Of a stretch of 10,029 nt of DNA, positions 1-6,266 are shown piece after piece. The DNA lies in NCBI GenBank assembly GCA_003695455.1, contig RFJF01000130.1, positions 1-10,029 on the forward strand, in the 5' to 3' direction. The stretch is from Chloroflexota bacterium (lineage in GTDB: Bacteria; Chloroflexota; Anaerolineae; 4572-78; J111). Below the pieces are notes generated by a model, which worked only from the letters and a program-made list of their open reading frames with translations, ran no database searches and had not been told where the DNA came from. How positions within the stretch are numbered: the stretch's first letter is position 1; every line of letters begins with the position of its first letter. Both the position numbers and the translations under genes were made by a program.

Positions 1-1
1 G

Positions 2-952
2 CTTCGATTCATCCTGTTAATTCTGTTTTTGCCGGTTATTATTGTGGTTCTTGGCCCGGCGCTGGTGCTGGCTGCCATCAAGGAGCGGCAGTGGCTGGGT
101 CCGGTCACACTGGATGTCTCCGGCTACAATGTGCTGGGCCGGACAGGTGTATTTTTGCTGGGCGTTGCCATCTGGCTGCTGGTGTGGAGCGGGCTGGTGT
201 GGCTTGCCATTCAGGCCCTCACGCCGGTTGCCCCGCCGAACGTTGGATTGGCCCCAACACCAACGCCAACCCCGGCCGATACGCCCATTGCCACATCAGA
301 ACCCACACCCACACCGGCGCCGCCAACAGCTTCGGCCACGCCGCCACCCTCGCCTACCGCCACCCGCGTGCTGCCCACCAATACCCCCACGCCCCAACTC
401 ACCGAGTTGACGGCCACCCGTTCGGCCACGGACAGCCCGGAAGCAGACGCAACATCCACACCCACTGTGGCGGTATCAGCCACCGGCACAGCCCGCGCGG
501 ACACCCCAGCCAAAACCGGCACGCTGACCCCGGCAAATCGCCGGGCGGCGCTGGCCGCAGTGGATGAGGCCAACCAACTGCTGCGCGATGCCATTGCCCA
601 GGCCACCGATGCCAACGTGGAAAATTTGGGCAAAATCTGGCAGGGCAAGGCGCTGGATGTGATTGAGCGGTTTGCCATTCGGCTGAATGACCGGTACGCC
701 CGCCCGCTGGATGTATCTTTTGAGTATGTATTGCCGCCGGAAATTGGTGATGAAAGCCGGGCCGATGAAGTGATTGTGTCAACGCGGGAAAAATGGGCCT
801 ACGGCAGCTCGGCTAAAGCCACGCAGGAAATCCTGGAGTTTGATTACACCCTGTCTCTGCAGAATGACGGCTGGGTGATTACCCGCTACACGTACCGCAA
901 TGTAACGCCGCGCTCGGCCACGGCTACCCCCACACCCACTCTGGAATATTAG
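2..952 (+). CDS. Membrane protein with Pro/Thr-rich spacer and C-terminal NTF2/ARC6-like domain (5' end cut)
   Basis: The reading frame is open from base 2 (Leu-Arg-Phe-Ile...) and ends at TAG 950-952, so the true start lies upstream of the window. Two hydrophobic helices are visible, at about bases 2-85 and 149-225, separated by a short polar loop. A low-complexity spacer rich in Pro, Thr, Ala and Ser (about 240-530) follows, with TPTPTP-type runs, as is common in Chloroflexota envelope proteins. The last ~130 residues (about 535-935) look like a folded domain: an Ala-rich helix, then a Trp-containing helical segment and strands including EKWAYGSS and DGWVITRYTYRN. The spacing of these W/Y motifs recalls the NTF2-like domain of ARC6/IMS (DUF4101) proteins; this is a weak resemblance from memory and not a firm assignment. 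The function is unknown. Base usage matches the neighbours, and no terminator is obvious after the stop. Confidence 0.8.
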   Translation, partial: LRFILLILFLPVIIVVLGPALVLAAIKERQWLGPVTLDVSGYNVLGRTGVFLLGVAIWLLVWSGLVWLAIQALTPVAPPNVGLAPTPTPTPADTPIATSEPTPTPAPPTASATPPPSPTATRVLPTNTPTPQLTELTATRSATDSPEADATSTPTVAVSATGTARADTPAKTGTLTPANRRAALAAVDEANQLLRDAIAQATDANVENLGKIWQGKALDVIERFAIRLNDRYARPLDVSFEYVLPPEIGDESRADEVIVSTREKWAYGSSAKATQEILEFDYTLSLQNDGWVITRYTYRNVTPRSATATPTPTLEY

Positions 953-992
953 AATTTTTGCCGGCCTCCTCAGCAGTGAGAAATTATGGTTA

Positions 993-1021
993 TTGTCAAT
1001 AAAAAACTTGAATGTTATAAT
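993..1021 (+). promoter_or_regulatory. Sigma-70-type promoter for the BMP-family gene
   Basis: A -35 box TTGTCA (993-998) and a perfect -10 box TATAAT (1016-1021) are separated by 17 bases, the ideal spacing. Transcription would begin near 1028, giving a leader of about 118 bases before the start codon at 1147. The assignment is by sequence only. Confidence 0.7.
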
Positions 1022-1062
1022 GGCAGTAATCAAGCGGCATTCCAGTCGATCGCCAAAATCAA

Positions 1063-1132
1063 ATGATCCCGGCATCCTCGCCGGTTGCGGGTTTGCCTTG
1101 CCCGGCAAGGCTTGCAACCCGACATCATCGGG
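1063..1132 (+). promoter_or_regulatory. Structured 5' leader of the BMP-family gene, possible cis-regulatory RNA
   Basis: Several complementary segments are visible. CCGGC 1069-1073 pairs with GCCGG 1080-1084. CGGGTT 1088-1093 plus GCCTTGC 1095-1101 pairs with GCAAGGC 1105-1111 plus AACCCG 1116-1121. ATGAT 1063-1067 pairs with ATCAT 1124-1128 and would close both hairpins into a three-way junction. An alternative hairpin, CCCGA 1118-1122 with TCGGG 1128-1132, uses the same bases as the outer stem and the foot of the long stem, so the two folds exclude each other. It ends directly before the ribosome binding site (AAGGA, 1134-1138). This layout resembles a riboswitch or attenuator, but it matches no class I recognise. 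A REP-type palindrome is the main alternative reading of the long stem. Confidence 0.45.
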
Positions 1133-1146
1133 TAAGGAATAAAATA

Positions 1147-2058
1147 ATGTCCAACAACGTGAAAGTAGGATTACAGCTGAGCATTGGTGGCCTGGGCGAT
1201 AAATCGTTCAATGACTCTGCGTTTGCCGGACTGGAAGAGGCGCAGCGGATGTTCAATATTGAATTTGAACACGCTGTGTGGCAAAGCCCGGAGTTGAACG
1301 CCGCATCGCTTGAAAACTGGGCTAAATCAGATTTTGATTTGATTATTGCGGTGGGGTATCACAACGCAGAACCGGTAAATAAAGTTGCCGCCAAGTACCC
1401 CAATAAAAAATTTGCCCTGGTTGATTACGCCGGGCAAGGCCCGAATATCTGGTCGGCTACCTACCGGGAATACGAGGGCGATTTTGTGGTGGGCGTGCTG
1501 GCTGCGCTGGTTACCCAAACCCGCATTGTTGGGTTTATGGGCGGCGGCATTACCCCCATTGTGCGGCGGATTGAATTAGGGTTTGCGCAGGGCGTAAAAA
1601 ATGTTGACCCGTCCATCAGCTTTATTTCTGATTACGTGGGCGAGTTTGACGACCCGGTGAAAGGGGCCTTGCTGGCAGAAACGCAGTATATGCTGGGCGC
1701 CGATGTTATTTATCAGGTAGCCGGGCGTTGTGGATTGGGCGCCATTGATACCGCCAAAAATTTTGGCAAGTGGATTATCAGTACCGGCGCCGACCACAGT
1801 TATCTGGCGCCCAAAGCAGTGCTGACCAGCCGCATCAAAAACGTGGGCCGGCCGGTCATTGACGTTATTGAAGCGGTCATTGAAGACCGGTTTGAAGGCG
1901 GAGTGGAAAAAAGTTACGGCTTTGCCGAAGGTGGCCTGATGCTGGCCCCCATTCGGCCCAGTGTGTCAAAGGTGGTCACGCCCCCCATTCAGGGCATTAT
2001 GCAGGAAATTCAGGCGCAGGTTATCAGCAGAAAAATTGTGGTGGAACTGGAAGAATAA
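1147..2058 (+). CDS. BMP/PnrA-family ligand-binding protein without signal peptide
   Basis: This 303-residue protein belongs to the BMP family (PF02608; PnrA/TmpC, Med), whose known members are mostly lipoprotein receptors of ABC importers for nucleosides. Supporting motifs are GDKSFNDSAFAGLEEA near residues 17-32 (family pattern DkSFNqsa), DLIIAVGY, a FALVDY strand, the Glu-Gly segment YREYEGDFVVGVLAAL, FMGGGITP, and a C-terminal GYAEGG-like segment (GFAEGGLMLAP). The start at ATG 1147 is chosen because AAGGA lies 8 bases upstream and the protein begins directly with the first beta strand (NVKVGLQLSIGG). An in-frame ATG at 1063 would add 28 residues with no SD and no hydrophobic core or valid lipobox. 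The protein therefore appears to be cytoplasmic, which is unusual, and no permease or ATPase gene is next to it. It could be a sensor or an orphan binding protein; the ligand is unknown. Expression probably depends on the structured leader. Confidence 0.88.
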   Translation: MSNNVKVGLQLSIGGLGDKSFNDSAFAGLEEAQRMFNIEFEHAVWQSPELNAASLENWAKSDFDLIIAVGYHNAEPVNKVAAKYPNKKFALVDYAGQGPNIWSATYREYEGDFVVGVLAALVTQTRIVGFMGGGITPIVRRIELGFAQGVKNVDPSISFISDYVGEFDDPVKGALLAETQYMLGADVIYQVAGRCGLGAIDTAKNFGKWIISTGADHSYLAPKAVLTSRIKNVGRPVIDVIEAVIEDRFEGGVEKSYGFAEGGLMLAPIRPSVSKVVTPPIQGIMQEIQAQVISRKIVVELEE

Positions 2059-2088
2059 TTGTTTGATGCCTGAGTACGGCCAAACCTG

Positions 2089-2121
2089 AATCCCCCCTCA
2101 TTCAGTTGCGGGGGGATTTTG
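2089..2121 (+). terminator. Rho-independent terminator after the BMP gene, overlapping the convergent gene's end
   Basis: AATCCCCCC (2089-2097) pairs with GGGGGGATT (2110-2118) around a 12-base loop and is followed by a T-rich run. It lies 30 bases after the BMP stop. The stop codon of the convergent gene (TCA on this strand, 2098-2100) sits in the loop, and the right arm encodes that gene's last residues. Confidence 0.75.
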
Positions 2122-2739
2122 TTTTTGGGCGTATTTTTTTAGCGCCGACTGAATGGCTTGCGCCAGATCGGCTTTTTGACTGTGGCTGCCCAGCGATTCA
2201 TCCAGCAGCACCAGCGGCCCGTCATCCGTTTCCAGCGACAGCACCACGGCTTTGCCGTCTTTGGCGCCGATGGCCGGCGCAACACGCGCCTGCTGGATTT
2301 CTGCAAAACTGAGCGTATCTTCGTGGTCGGAATAAATGGTTTTTACTGCCATTTGGCCCGTTTTTGGCCGCAGTTTGATGACGCACGTTTTAGAGTTTGC
2401 CTCTTTAATGGCCTGAATGTGTTGGGCAGACATCCGGCTGGTAACAAACACCGTCAGCCCCCACACCAGCGCCGGCAGCCCCAACAACGCCGCCACAAAC
2501 AGCATACGGGTCAGGCCCGGCAGTTCCCGCATGTTCACGGCCACAGCTACCCCGGTAAGTACGGCAATCACCGCCAGCGCGCTGAGCGGCCCGCAGGTAA
2601 GCCAGGCCAGCCCCTTAACCACCGGCTCACCGCGAATGACAAACACCCGCTCGCCGGGCCGGGAACGGTCCTCGATGCTGGTAACCAACACCGACGACTT
2701 ATGTACAAACAACCACCAGGGACGTTGGGGGGTACTCAC
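2098..2739 (-). CDS. Two-helix membrane protein of unknown function, coupled to DUF3054 gene
   Basis: This is a 213-residue protein that I do not recognise as a named family. The GTG start at 2739 overlaps the stop of the upstream DUF3054 gene as GTGA, and a GAGG element lies about 8 bases upstream of it, so translational coupling is likely. A longer in-frame extension to 2940 is rejected because it would run antiparallel through the neighbour's coding sequence. Visible parts are a polar N-terminal strand-rich segment (residues 1-42, with KSSVLV and ERVFVIRGEP), a transmembrane helix at about 44-66, a second at about 78-97, and a soluble C-terminal domain of ~115 residues with alternating strands (TCVIKLRP, KAVVLSLETDDGPLVLLDE) and a final helix rich in Ala, Gln and Lys. 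The strand pattern is compatible with a PH-like or similar small beta domain; that is a guess from the pattern alone. Confidence 0.78.
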   Translation of the reverse strand: MSTPQRPWWLFVHKSSVLVTSIEDRSRPGERVFVIRGEPVVKGLAWLTCGPLSALAVIAVLTGVAVAVNMRELPGLTRMLFVAALLGLPALVWGLTVFVTSRMSAQHIQAIKEANSKTCVIKLRPKTGQMAVKTIYSDHEDTLSFAEIQQARVAPAIGAKDGKAVVLSLETDDGPLVLLDESLGSHSQKADLAQAIQSALKKYAQKQNPPATE

Positions 2740-3197
2740 GGTTGTGCCTCGGTAACGCTGTTTGTCTGTTTGCGCTGCCGCCGGTTGGCCCACCACAGGT
2801 AGCCTACCCGCCAGGCCAGCATCACAAATCCAATGTAACTCAGTGAAACAATAACAAATGTGAGCGGTATTCCCTGCGGGATGGGCCGGCCCAACAACCA
2901 GGCGCGCATTACGTGCGCCAGCGGTACGGCAATGGCCCACCCCACCAGCAAACGCGGCAGCAACCGGCTCAGGTTTGAGGCCACATCAAGCTTGAACAAC
3001 CCCAGCCACGGCGTAACCAGAAACCAGCACACCACAAACGGCAGGGCGGTGTACAACCCGGCAAAAAAATCGGCGGTAGAGAGCGCATGGCTGCGGCGGC
3101 CAATCAGCACAAAACTCAACAGTACCAGCAGGTCGCCGGCGGCCAAAATCAACGGCTGCCGCGACGATGCTGCCGCTTTAACGTTGGTGTGTGTCAT
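2736..3197 (-). CDS. DUF3054-family integral membrane protein
   Basis: This 153-residue protein has four predicted membrane helices. The segment GDLLVLLSFVLIGRRSHAL near residues 21-39 and the PFVVCWFLVTPWLGLF helix match the pattern I know for DUF3054 (PF11255), a small membrane family common in actinobacteria and Chloroflexota with no known activity. The start at ATG 3197 is chosen because AGGAG lies a few bases upstream (about 3205-3209) and the residues before it in the open frame (32 codons up to 3290) are encoded by a repeat-bearing intergenic stretch. It is the first gene of a two-gene minus-strand unit and overlaps the next gene by four bases. The tail is basic (RRQRKQ) and probably cytoplasmic. 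Confidence 0.85.
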   Translation of the reverse strand: MTHTNVKAAASSRQPLILAAGDLLVLLSFVLIGRRSHALSTADFFAGLYTALPFVVCWFLVTPWLGLFKLDVASNLSRLLPRLLVGWAIAVPLAHVMRAWLLGRPIPQGIPLTFVIVSLSYIGFVMLAWRVGYLWWANRRQRKQTNSVTEAQP

Positions 3198-3216
3198 TTG
3201 AGACTCCTGTGAGAAT

Positions 3217-3237
3217 ACGGTAAACGGTAGACGGTAG
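3217..3237. repeat. Heptad tract A: three units of ACGGTAR
   Basis: Three head-to-tail 7-base units read ACGGTAA once and ACGGTAG twice, preceded by GAAT and followed by a degenerate GTAGGAC. The tract lies inside the probable 5' leader of the minus-strand DUF3054 unit, 20-40 bases from its start codon. The leading GAATACGG also begins tract C. Confidence 0.75.
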
Positions 3238-3343
3238 GTAGGACATTCCGATGCCCATCCCCATGCCGGGACTACCGGGTTTTCATCCATCGTTGCCGTG
3301 CCGTAGACTGGCGGCGATTTCCGGCATTTTGTAACAGTTCGAT

Positions 3344-3372
3344 ATTATAACCCGCTTTGCTTATTCCATTAA
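3344..3372 (-). promoter_or_regulatory. Possible promoter for the DUF3054 unit
   Basis: On the minus strand a perfect -10 box TATAAT lies at 3349-3344, with a poor -35 candidate TTAATG at 3372-3367 (17-base spacing). Transcription would start near 3337 and give a ~140-base leader that includes heptad tract A. The -35 match is weak, so an activator or another promoter is possible. Confidence 0.4.
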
Positions 3373-3387
3373 ATTTTGCCCCAACAC

Positions 3388-3408
3388 AGTGACCAATGAC
3401 TAATGACG
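3388..3408. repeat. Heptad tract B: three units of AATGACN
   Basis: Three consecutive 7-base units read AGTGACC, AATGACT and AATGACG. They are degenerate at the first two and last bases and exact in the TGAC core. The tract lies between the two divergent promoters, about 280 bases before the surface operon. Confidence 0.7.
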
Positions 3409-3486
3409 CGCTCACCACAAACGCATCTGCAATTTTTTTTGATGTAAAAACCCAACCCGGACAAGCCGGAACCGAACAGGAAATGA

Positions 3487-3542
3487 ATTAAAGAATACGG
3501 ATTACGGATTAGGCCATTACTCCCTAATCCCTAATTCCTACT
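3487..3542. repeat. Heptad tract C: eight 7-base units with an internal strand switch
   Basis: Fifty-six bases divide into eight 7-base units in one register. The first four are ATTAAAG, AATACGG, ATTACGG and ATTAGGC. The next four are CATTACT, CCCTAAT twice, and TCCTACT, which on the other strand read ATTAGGG-like. The tract is therefore both a heptad array and a quasi-palindrome: GGATTACGGATTAGG faces a near-complementary arm around the centre at about 3514-3521. Confidence 0.75.
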
Positions 3543-3666
3543 TCCCGGTTACACAATTCTCCTGCACAAATTACAATTTTGACTGAAACGCACCTATATA
3601 TGCGCAAGCTCATCATTTCACATACTAAATATGGCACTCCGCAGGTTGTCGGATTATGACAAGTAA

Positions 3667-3694
3667 TTGACAGTTTGCAAAAGTTATGTAAAAT
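3667..3694 (+). promoter_or_regulatory. Promoter of the surface operon
   Basis: A perfect -35 box TTGACA (3667-3672) is followed after 16 bases by TAAAAT (3689-3694). Transcription would start near 3701, about 59 bases before the start codon at 3760. Confidence 0.6.
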
Positions 3695-3759
3695 TGAAGA
3701 TGTAAAGTAGGCGTTTTGTAGCCTGTGGCGGTGGTTAATGCCGTACGGGAGGTTGTGCT

Positions 3760-4839
3760 ATGAGAATTTTTGGTGCTAATATGACAAAAAGCATGGTTGC
3801 TGCGCTACTGGTTGTTAGTGTGATTCTGATGGTTTTGCCCGGCAACGCGGCGGCGCAAGGGGGCCGCACCAACATTCAGGACCTGATTGTGAACGGCGGT
3901 TTTGAAGGCGGTTTTCAGGAGGAGTTTGGCGTTGGGTACGGCTGGGGTGGTTTTAGCAACGGCAATGCCGTAGTAGGCTGGAATTTTGATGATTGGGGCG
4001 CGGTGGTCTTTCGGGGAAAATTCGCGCAGCGCATCGAAATTAAAAATGCCGTTGAGCCGGACCGTTACGCCGGCATTTACCAGACCATCAACGTGGTGCC
4101 CGGCCAGCAGTACAAGCTGACTATCAACGGGCTGATTCGCTCCGAGGAAGGCAGCATTGAAAAATCTGACTATGGTTACCGCTTGCAGTACGCCGTGGAT
4201 GACGAAGGCGGCGTGGCCTGGGAACTGCTGGACCACGACGCCTGGCGCGAACTGCCGTGGGACGAACAACCCATGACTTTAGCCGACGGCCAATCGTACC
4301 AAATGCAAACCTTTGACGCCACCCTGACCGCCAAAACAGACAAGCTGACCATCTTTATTCGCGGTTGGAAAAAGTGGGCAGATAACGGCGCCGGTGTGTT
4401 TGACCTGGATGAAATCAGCGTGATTGGCCTGGCTCCGGACGGATTTCAGGCGCCGGTGGCTCCGCAAGCCGCCTCAGTGAATGCCGCTGTGGTTGAACCG
4501 GCGGCTGAGGCATCCACAGAAGCTGACGCGTCTGCCGTATCTGAAACCGCACCGGAACAACCGGCGGATGAATTTGCGCCGGAAGCCCAAGCCCAAACCG
4601 AAGTTGCCGAAGCGCCCGAATCGGTGGCAGAACAAGCGCCGGCAAAAGGTAGCAGCGGCGTGGTGATGGCCGCGCCGGCCAACACCATTCCGGACAGCAG
4701 CGTAACGCCGCTGCCGGCCACCGGTTACGGCGAGGATTCATCGGTGTGGTATGTGATGGTCATTGGCCTGATTGTGTTGCTGGCGCTCATTGGCAGCGCG
4801 GTGGCGGCCACAATTCGGCGGCGCAGCCTGGCAGAATAA
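3760..4839 (+). CDS. Secreted beta-rich surface protein with LPATG-type C-terminal anchor
   Basis: This protein has 359 residues. A signal peptide spans about residues 1-32 (hydrophobic core MVAALLVVSVILMVL, cleavage probably after NAAA). Residues ~38-225 form a probable beta-sandwich opening with LIVNGGFEGG and continuing with YAGIYQTINVVPGQQYKLTI, a pattern typical of carbohydrate-binding-module or DUF642-like jelly-roll domains; the exact family is not certain. Residues ~230-312 are an Ala/Glu/Pro-rich flexible spacer. The tail has LPATG at 318-322, a membrane helix at about 329-350 and a final RRR, the three-part layout of a sortase sorting signal. The start at ATG 3760 is chosen because GGGAGG lies 7 bases upstream; the Met at residue 8 has no SD. 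The next gene begins 55 bases downstream, so the two form an operon. A role in cell-surface display or glycan binding is inferred. Confidence 0.82.
   Translation: MRIFGANMTKSMVAALLVVSVILMVLPGNAAAQGGRTNIQDLIVNGGFEGGFQEEFGVGYGWGGFSNGNAVVGWNFDDWGAVVFRGKFAQRIEIKNAVEPDRYAGIYQTINVVPGQQYKLTINGLIRSEEGSIEKSDYGYRLQYAVDDEGGVAWELLDHDAWRELPWDEQPMTLADGQSYQMQTFDATLTAKTDKLTIFIRGWKKWADNGAGVFDLDEISVIGLAPDGFQAPVAPQAASVNAAVVEPAAEASTEADASAVSETAPEQPADEFAPEAQAQTEVAEAPESVAEQAPAKGSSGVVMAAPANTIPDSSVTPLPATGYGEDSSVWYVMVIGLIVLLALIGSAVAATIRRRSLAE
4711..4725 (+). other. LPATG sortase-type motif
   Basis: These bases encode Leu-Pro-Ala-Thr-Gly (residues 318-322). They are followed by a six-residue polar stretch, a hydrophobic helix and three arginines at the C terminus. 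This matches the classical LPxTG sorting signal in order and spacing. Confidence 0.7.
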
Positions 4840-4863
4840 CCCGGGCAACAGCAATCAACCCAC

Positions 4864-4888
4864 TATTCCGTTTGGAATACCAAGGAGG
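4864..4888 (+). promoter_or_regulatory. Hairpin and strong ribosome binding site before the PA14 gene
   Basis: TATTCC (4864-4869) pairs with GGAATA (4874-4879) around GTTT, directly before the strong SD AAGGAGG (4882-4888), which lies 6 bases before the GTG start at 4895. The SD decides this GTG over an in-frame start upstream at 4772 that would overlap the previous gene. Confidence 0.55.
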
Positions 4889-4894
4889 TTCATC

Positions 4895-6196
4895 GTGAAA
4901 AAATCTTTCTGGGTAGTGATCATTCTTCTGCTCGTTTTGTCGGCGTTTCCGCTGGCATCTCAGGCCGCGCCGCTGACCAAGTTGAGCTGGCGGGCCGAAT
5001 ATTTTGATAACCCCAACCTGTCGGGCCAGCCCCAGCTCAGTATTTTTGAGCCGCGGTTTGGTCACGATTGGGGCTACGGATCGCCCGCGCCGGAAATCCC
5101 TGTTGACCATTTTTCGGCGCGTTTCACCCGGACTATGCATTTTGAGAAGGGAACCTACCTTTTTCTGCTGACCGTTGACGACGGCGCACGGGTGTGGATT
5201 GACGGCAAATTGATTATTGATGCCTGGAGCATTGGCCGCAAAGAACAGGTCAAGGCCAAAATCCGGCTGGATACCACCGGCGACCACGAAATTCAGGTAG
5301 CCTATTTTGAACACACCGGCCTGGCCAGCATCCAAATGGAATGGGTGCAGTTGGGTGGCGAAAATGACATTGTGGGTGCGTGGAAGGGTGAATATTTTGG
5401 CAACCGCAATCTGGCCGGCACCCCGGTGATGACCCGGCAGGACAGCGCCATTAATTTTGACTGGAACAGCGGCTCGCCGCACCCACGTGTGCCGCGCGAT
5501 AACTTCTCGGTGCGTTGGACGCGTTCCATTTATTTGGCAGCCGGGCACTACACGTTCCGCGTGCAGCATGACGACGGGATGCGGGTGTACATTGACGATA
5601 AAATCATTTACGATTCCTGGTTTGACCAGGAAGTATCGTACGAAGTAGGCATTGTGCCGATTAAAGAAGGGTTCCGCACCCTGCGCGTAGAATTTTACGA
5701 CCACGTGGGCAACGCCGTGGCCCGCTTCAGCATTGACGGAGATCCCGGCGATTACACCGACACCGTGCCGGACCCCAATGAGCAAGCCACCATTGTAGAC
5801 AACAGCGACCCCGGCTTCATGTGGTACGGCCCCTCGCCGTATGCCGGGCGCGGCGGTTTTGGCGGCGATTTTGTCTGGACGTACAACCGCTCAACCACAG
5901 CGGTGAGCGTGGGTAAATGGATGCCCTCGCTGCCGGCTGCCGGTAATTACGAGGTGTTTGCCTACATTCCCGCCAACCGCTCAACCAGCCGCAGCGCCAC
6001 CTATCGCATACAACATTTTGGCCGGGTGGCCGCGCGCACTATTGACCAGAATCGCTACCAGGATGAATTTGTCAGTTTGGGGATGTACTACTTTGACGCC
6101 CGTGGCAACGAATTTGTCACCTTGCAGGACAACACCGGCGAAGGTTCTGGCAGTACCCAGCTTGCCTTTGACGCCGTAAAATTTGTAAAACGCTAA
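4895..6196 (+). CDS. Secreted protein with two PA14 domains and a golvesin-like C-terminal domain
   Basis: This protein has 433 residues. A signal peptide covers about residues 1-24 (hydrophobic [13 protein letters not shown], cleavage near SQA/AP). PA14 domain 1 spans about 32-155: it starts WRAEYFDN, carries DWGYGSP, and has the hallmark [17 protein letters not shown] at 95-111. PA14 domain 2 spans about 163-290: [15 protein letters not shown] and [17 protein letters not shown] at 226-242. Residues ~305-433 resemble the golvesin / xanthan-lyase-type C-terminal binding domain ([45 protein letters not shown]). PA14 domains usually bind glycans in surface proteins. No catalytic domain and no membrane anchor are present, so it is probably a secreted adhesin or matrix component acting with the upstream LPATG protein. 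The stop is followed by a strong terminator. Confidence 0.9.
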   Translation: MKKSFWVVIILLLVLSAFPLASQAAPLTKLSWRAEYFDNPNLSGQPQLSIFEPRFGHDWGYGSPAPEIPVDHFSARFTRTMHFEKGTYLFLLTVDDGARVWIDGKLIIDAWSIGRKEQVKAKIRLDTTGDHEIQVAYFEHTGLASIQMEWVQLGGENDIVGAWKGEYFGNRNLAGTPVMTRQDSAINFDWNSGSPHPRVPRDNFSVRWTRSIYLAAGHYTFRVQHDDGMRVYIDDKIIYDSWFDQEVSYEVGIVPIKEGFRTLRVEFYDHVGNAVARFSIDGDPGDYTDTVPDPNEQATIVDNSDPGFMWYGPSPYAGRGGFGGDFVWTYNRSTTAVSVGKWMPSLPAAGNYEVFAYIPANRSTSRSATYRIQHFGRVAARTIDQNRYQDEFVSLGMYYFDARGNEFVTLQDNTGEGSGSTQLAFDAVKFVKR

Positions 6197-6223
6197 TCTC
6201 TGCCACGATTGGCCTCCTGTGAC

Positions 6224-6254
6224 AAAGCCTCCGGGGATTTCCCCGGAGGCTTTT
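6224..6254. terminator. Bidirectional terminator between the PA14 gene and fbp
   Basis: A 14-base-pair perfect stem, AAAGCCTCCGGGGA (6224-6237) with its complement at 6240-6253, has a tiny loop and is flanked by A's on the left and T's on the right. It can end transcription from both sides: 28 bases after the PA14 stop and 13 bases past the fbp stop. Confidence 0.9.
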
Positions 6255-6266
6255 CATTTGGGCCGG

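Larger units (their letters stand above)
3198..3759. other. 562-base divergent intergenic region with heptad repeat tracts
   Basis: No credible gene lies here. The region separates the minus-strand DUF3054 unit from the plus-strand surface operon. It contains promoter candidates for both sides and three separate tracts built of 7-base units, listed individually. The rest is AT-richer than the coding sequence and shows runs such as eight T's near 3434, with no other feature I can name. Confidence 0.8.

Noticed and set aside
29..31. TTG as the start of the first gene
   Set aside because: The frame stays open to base 2 and the upstream residues continue the same hydrophobic helix, so the gene simply enters from outside the window.
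1063..1146. Upstream ATG as the start of the BMP gene, possibly giving a lipoprotein signal
   Set aside because: There is no SD before 1063, no hydrophobic core, and the only Cys is preceded by Pro, so it is not a lipobox. The stretch is better explained as a structured leader.
3487..3542. Reading the heptad tract as a CRISPR array or telomere-like end
   Set aside because: Units are only 7 bases with no spacers, no cas genes are nearby, and genes continue on both sides.
3593..3603. TATATAT run near 3595 as a -10 box
   Set aside because: No acceptable -35 element lies at the right distance, and the TTGACA/TAAAAT pair further downstream is far better.
4787..5785. Minus-strand open frame (332 codons) opposite the PA14 gene
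   Set aside because: It is antisense to a gene with clear PA14 motifs; its translation is an unstructured His/Val/Pro mixture.
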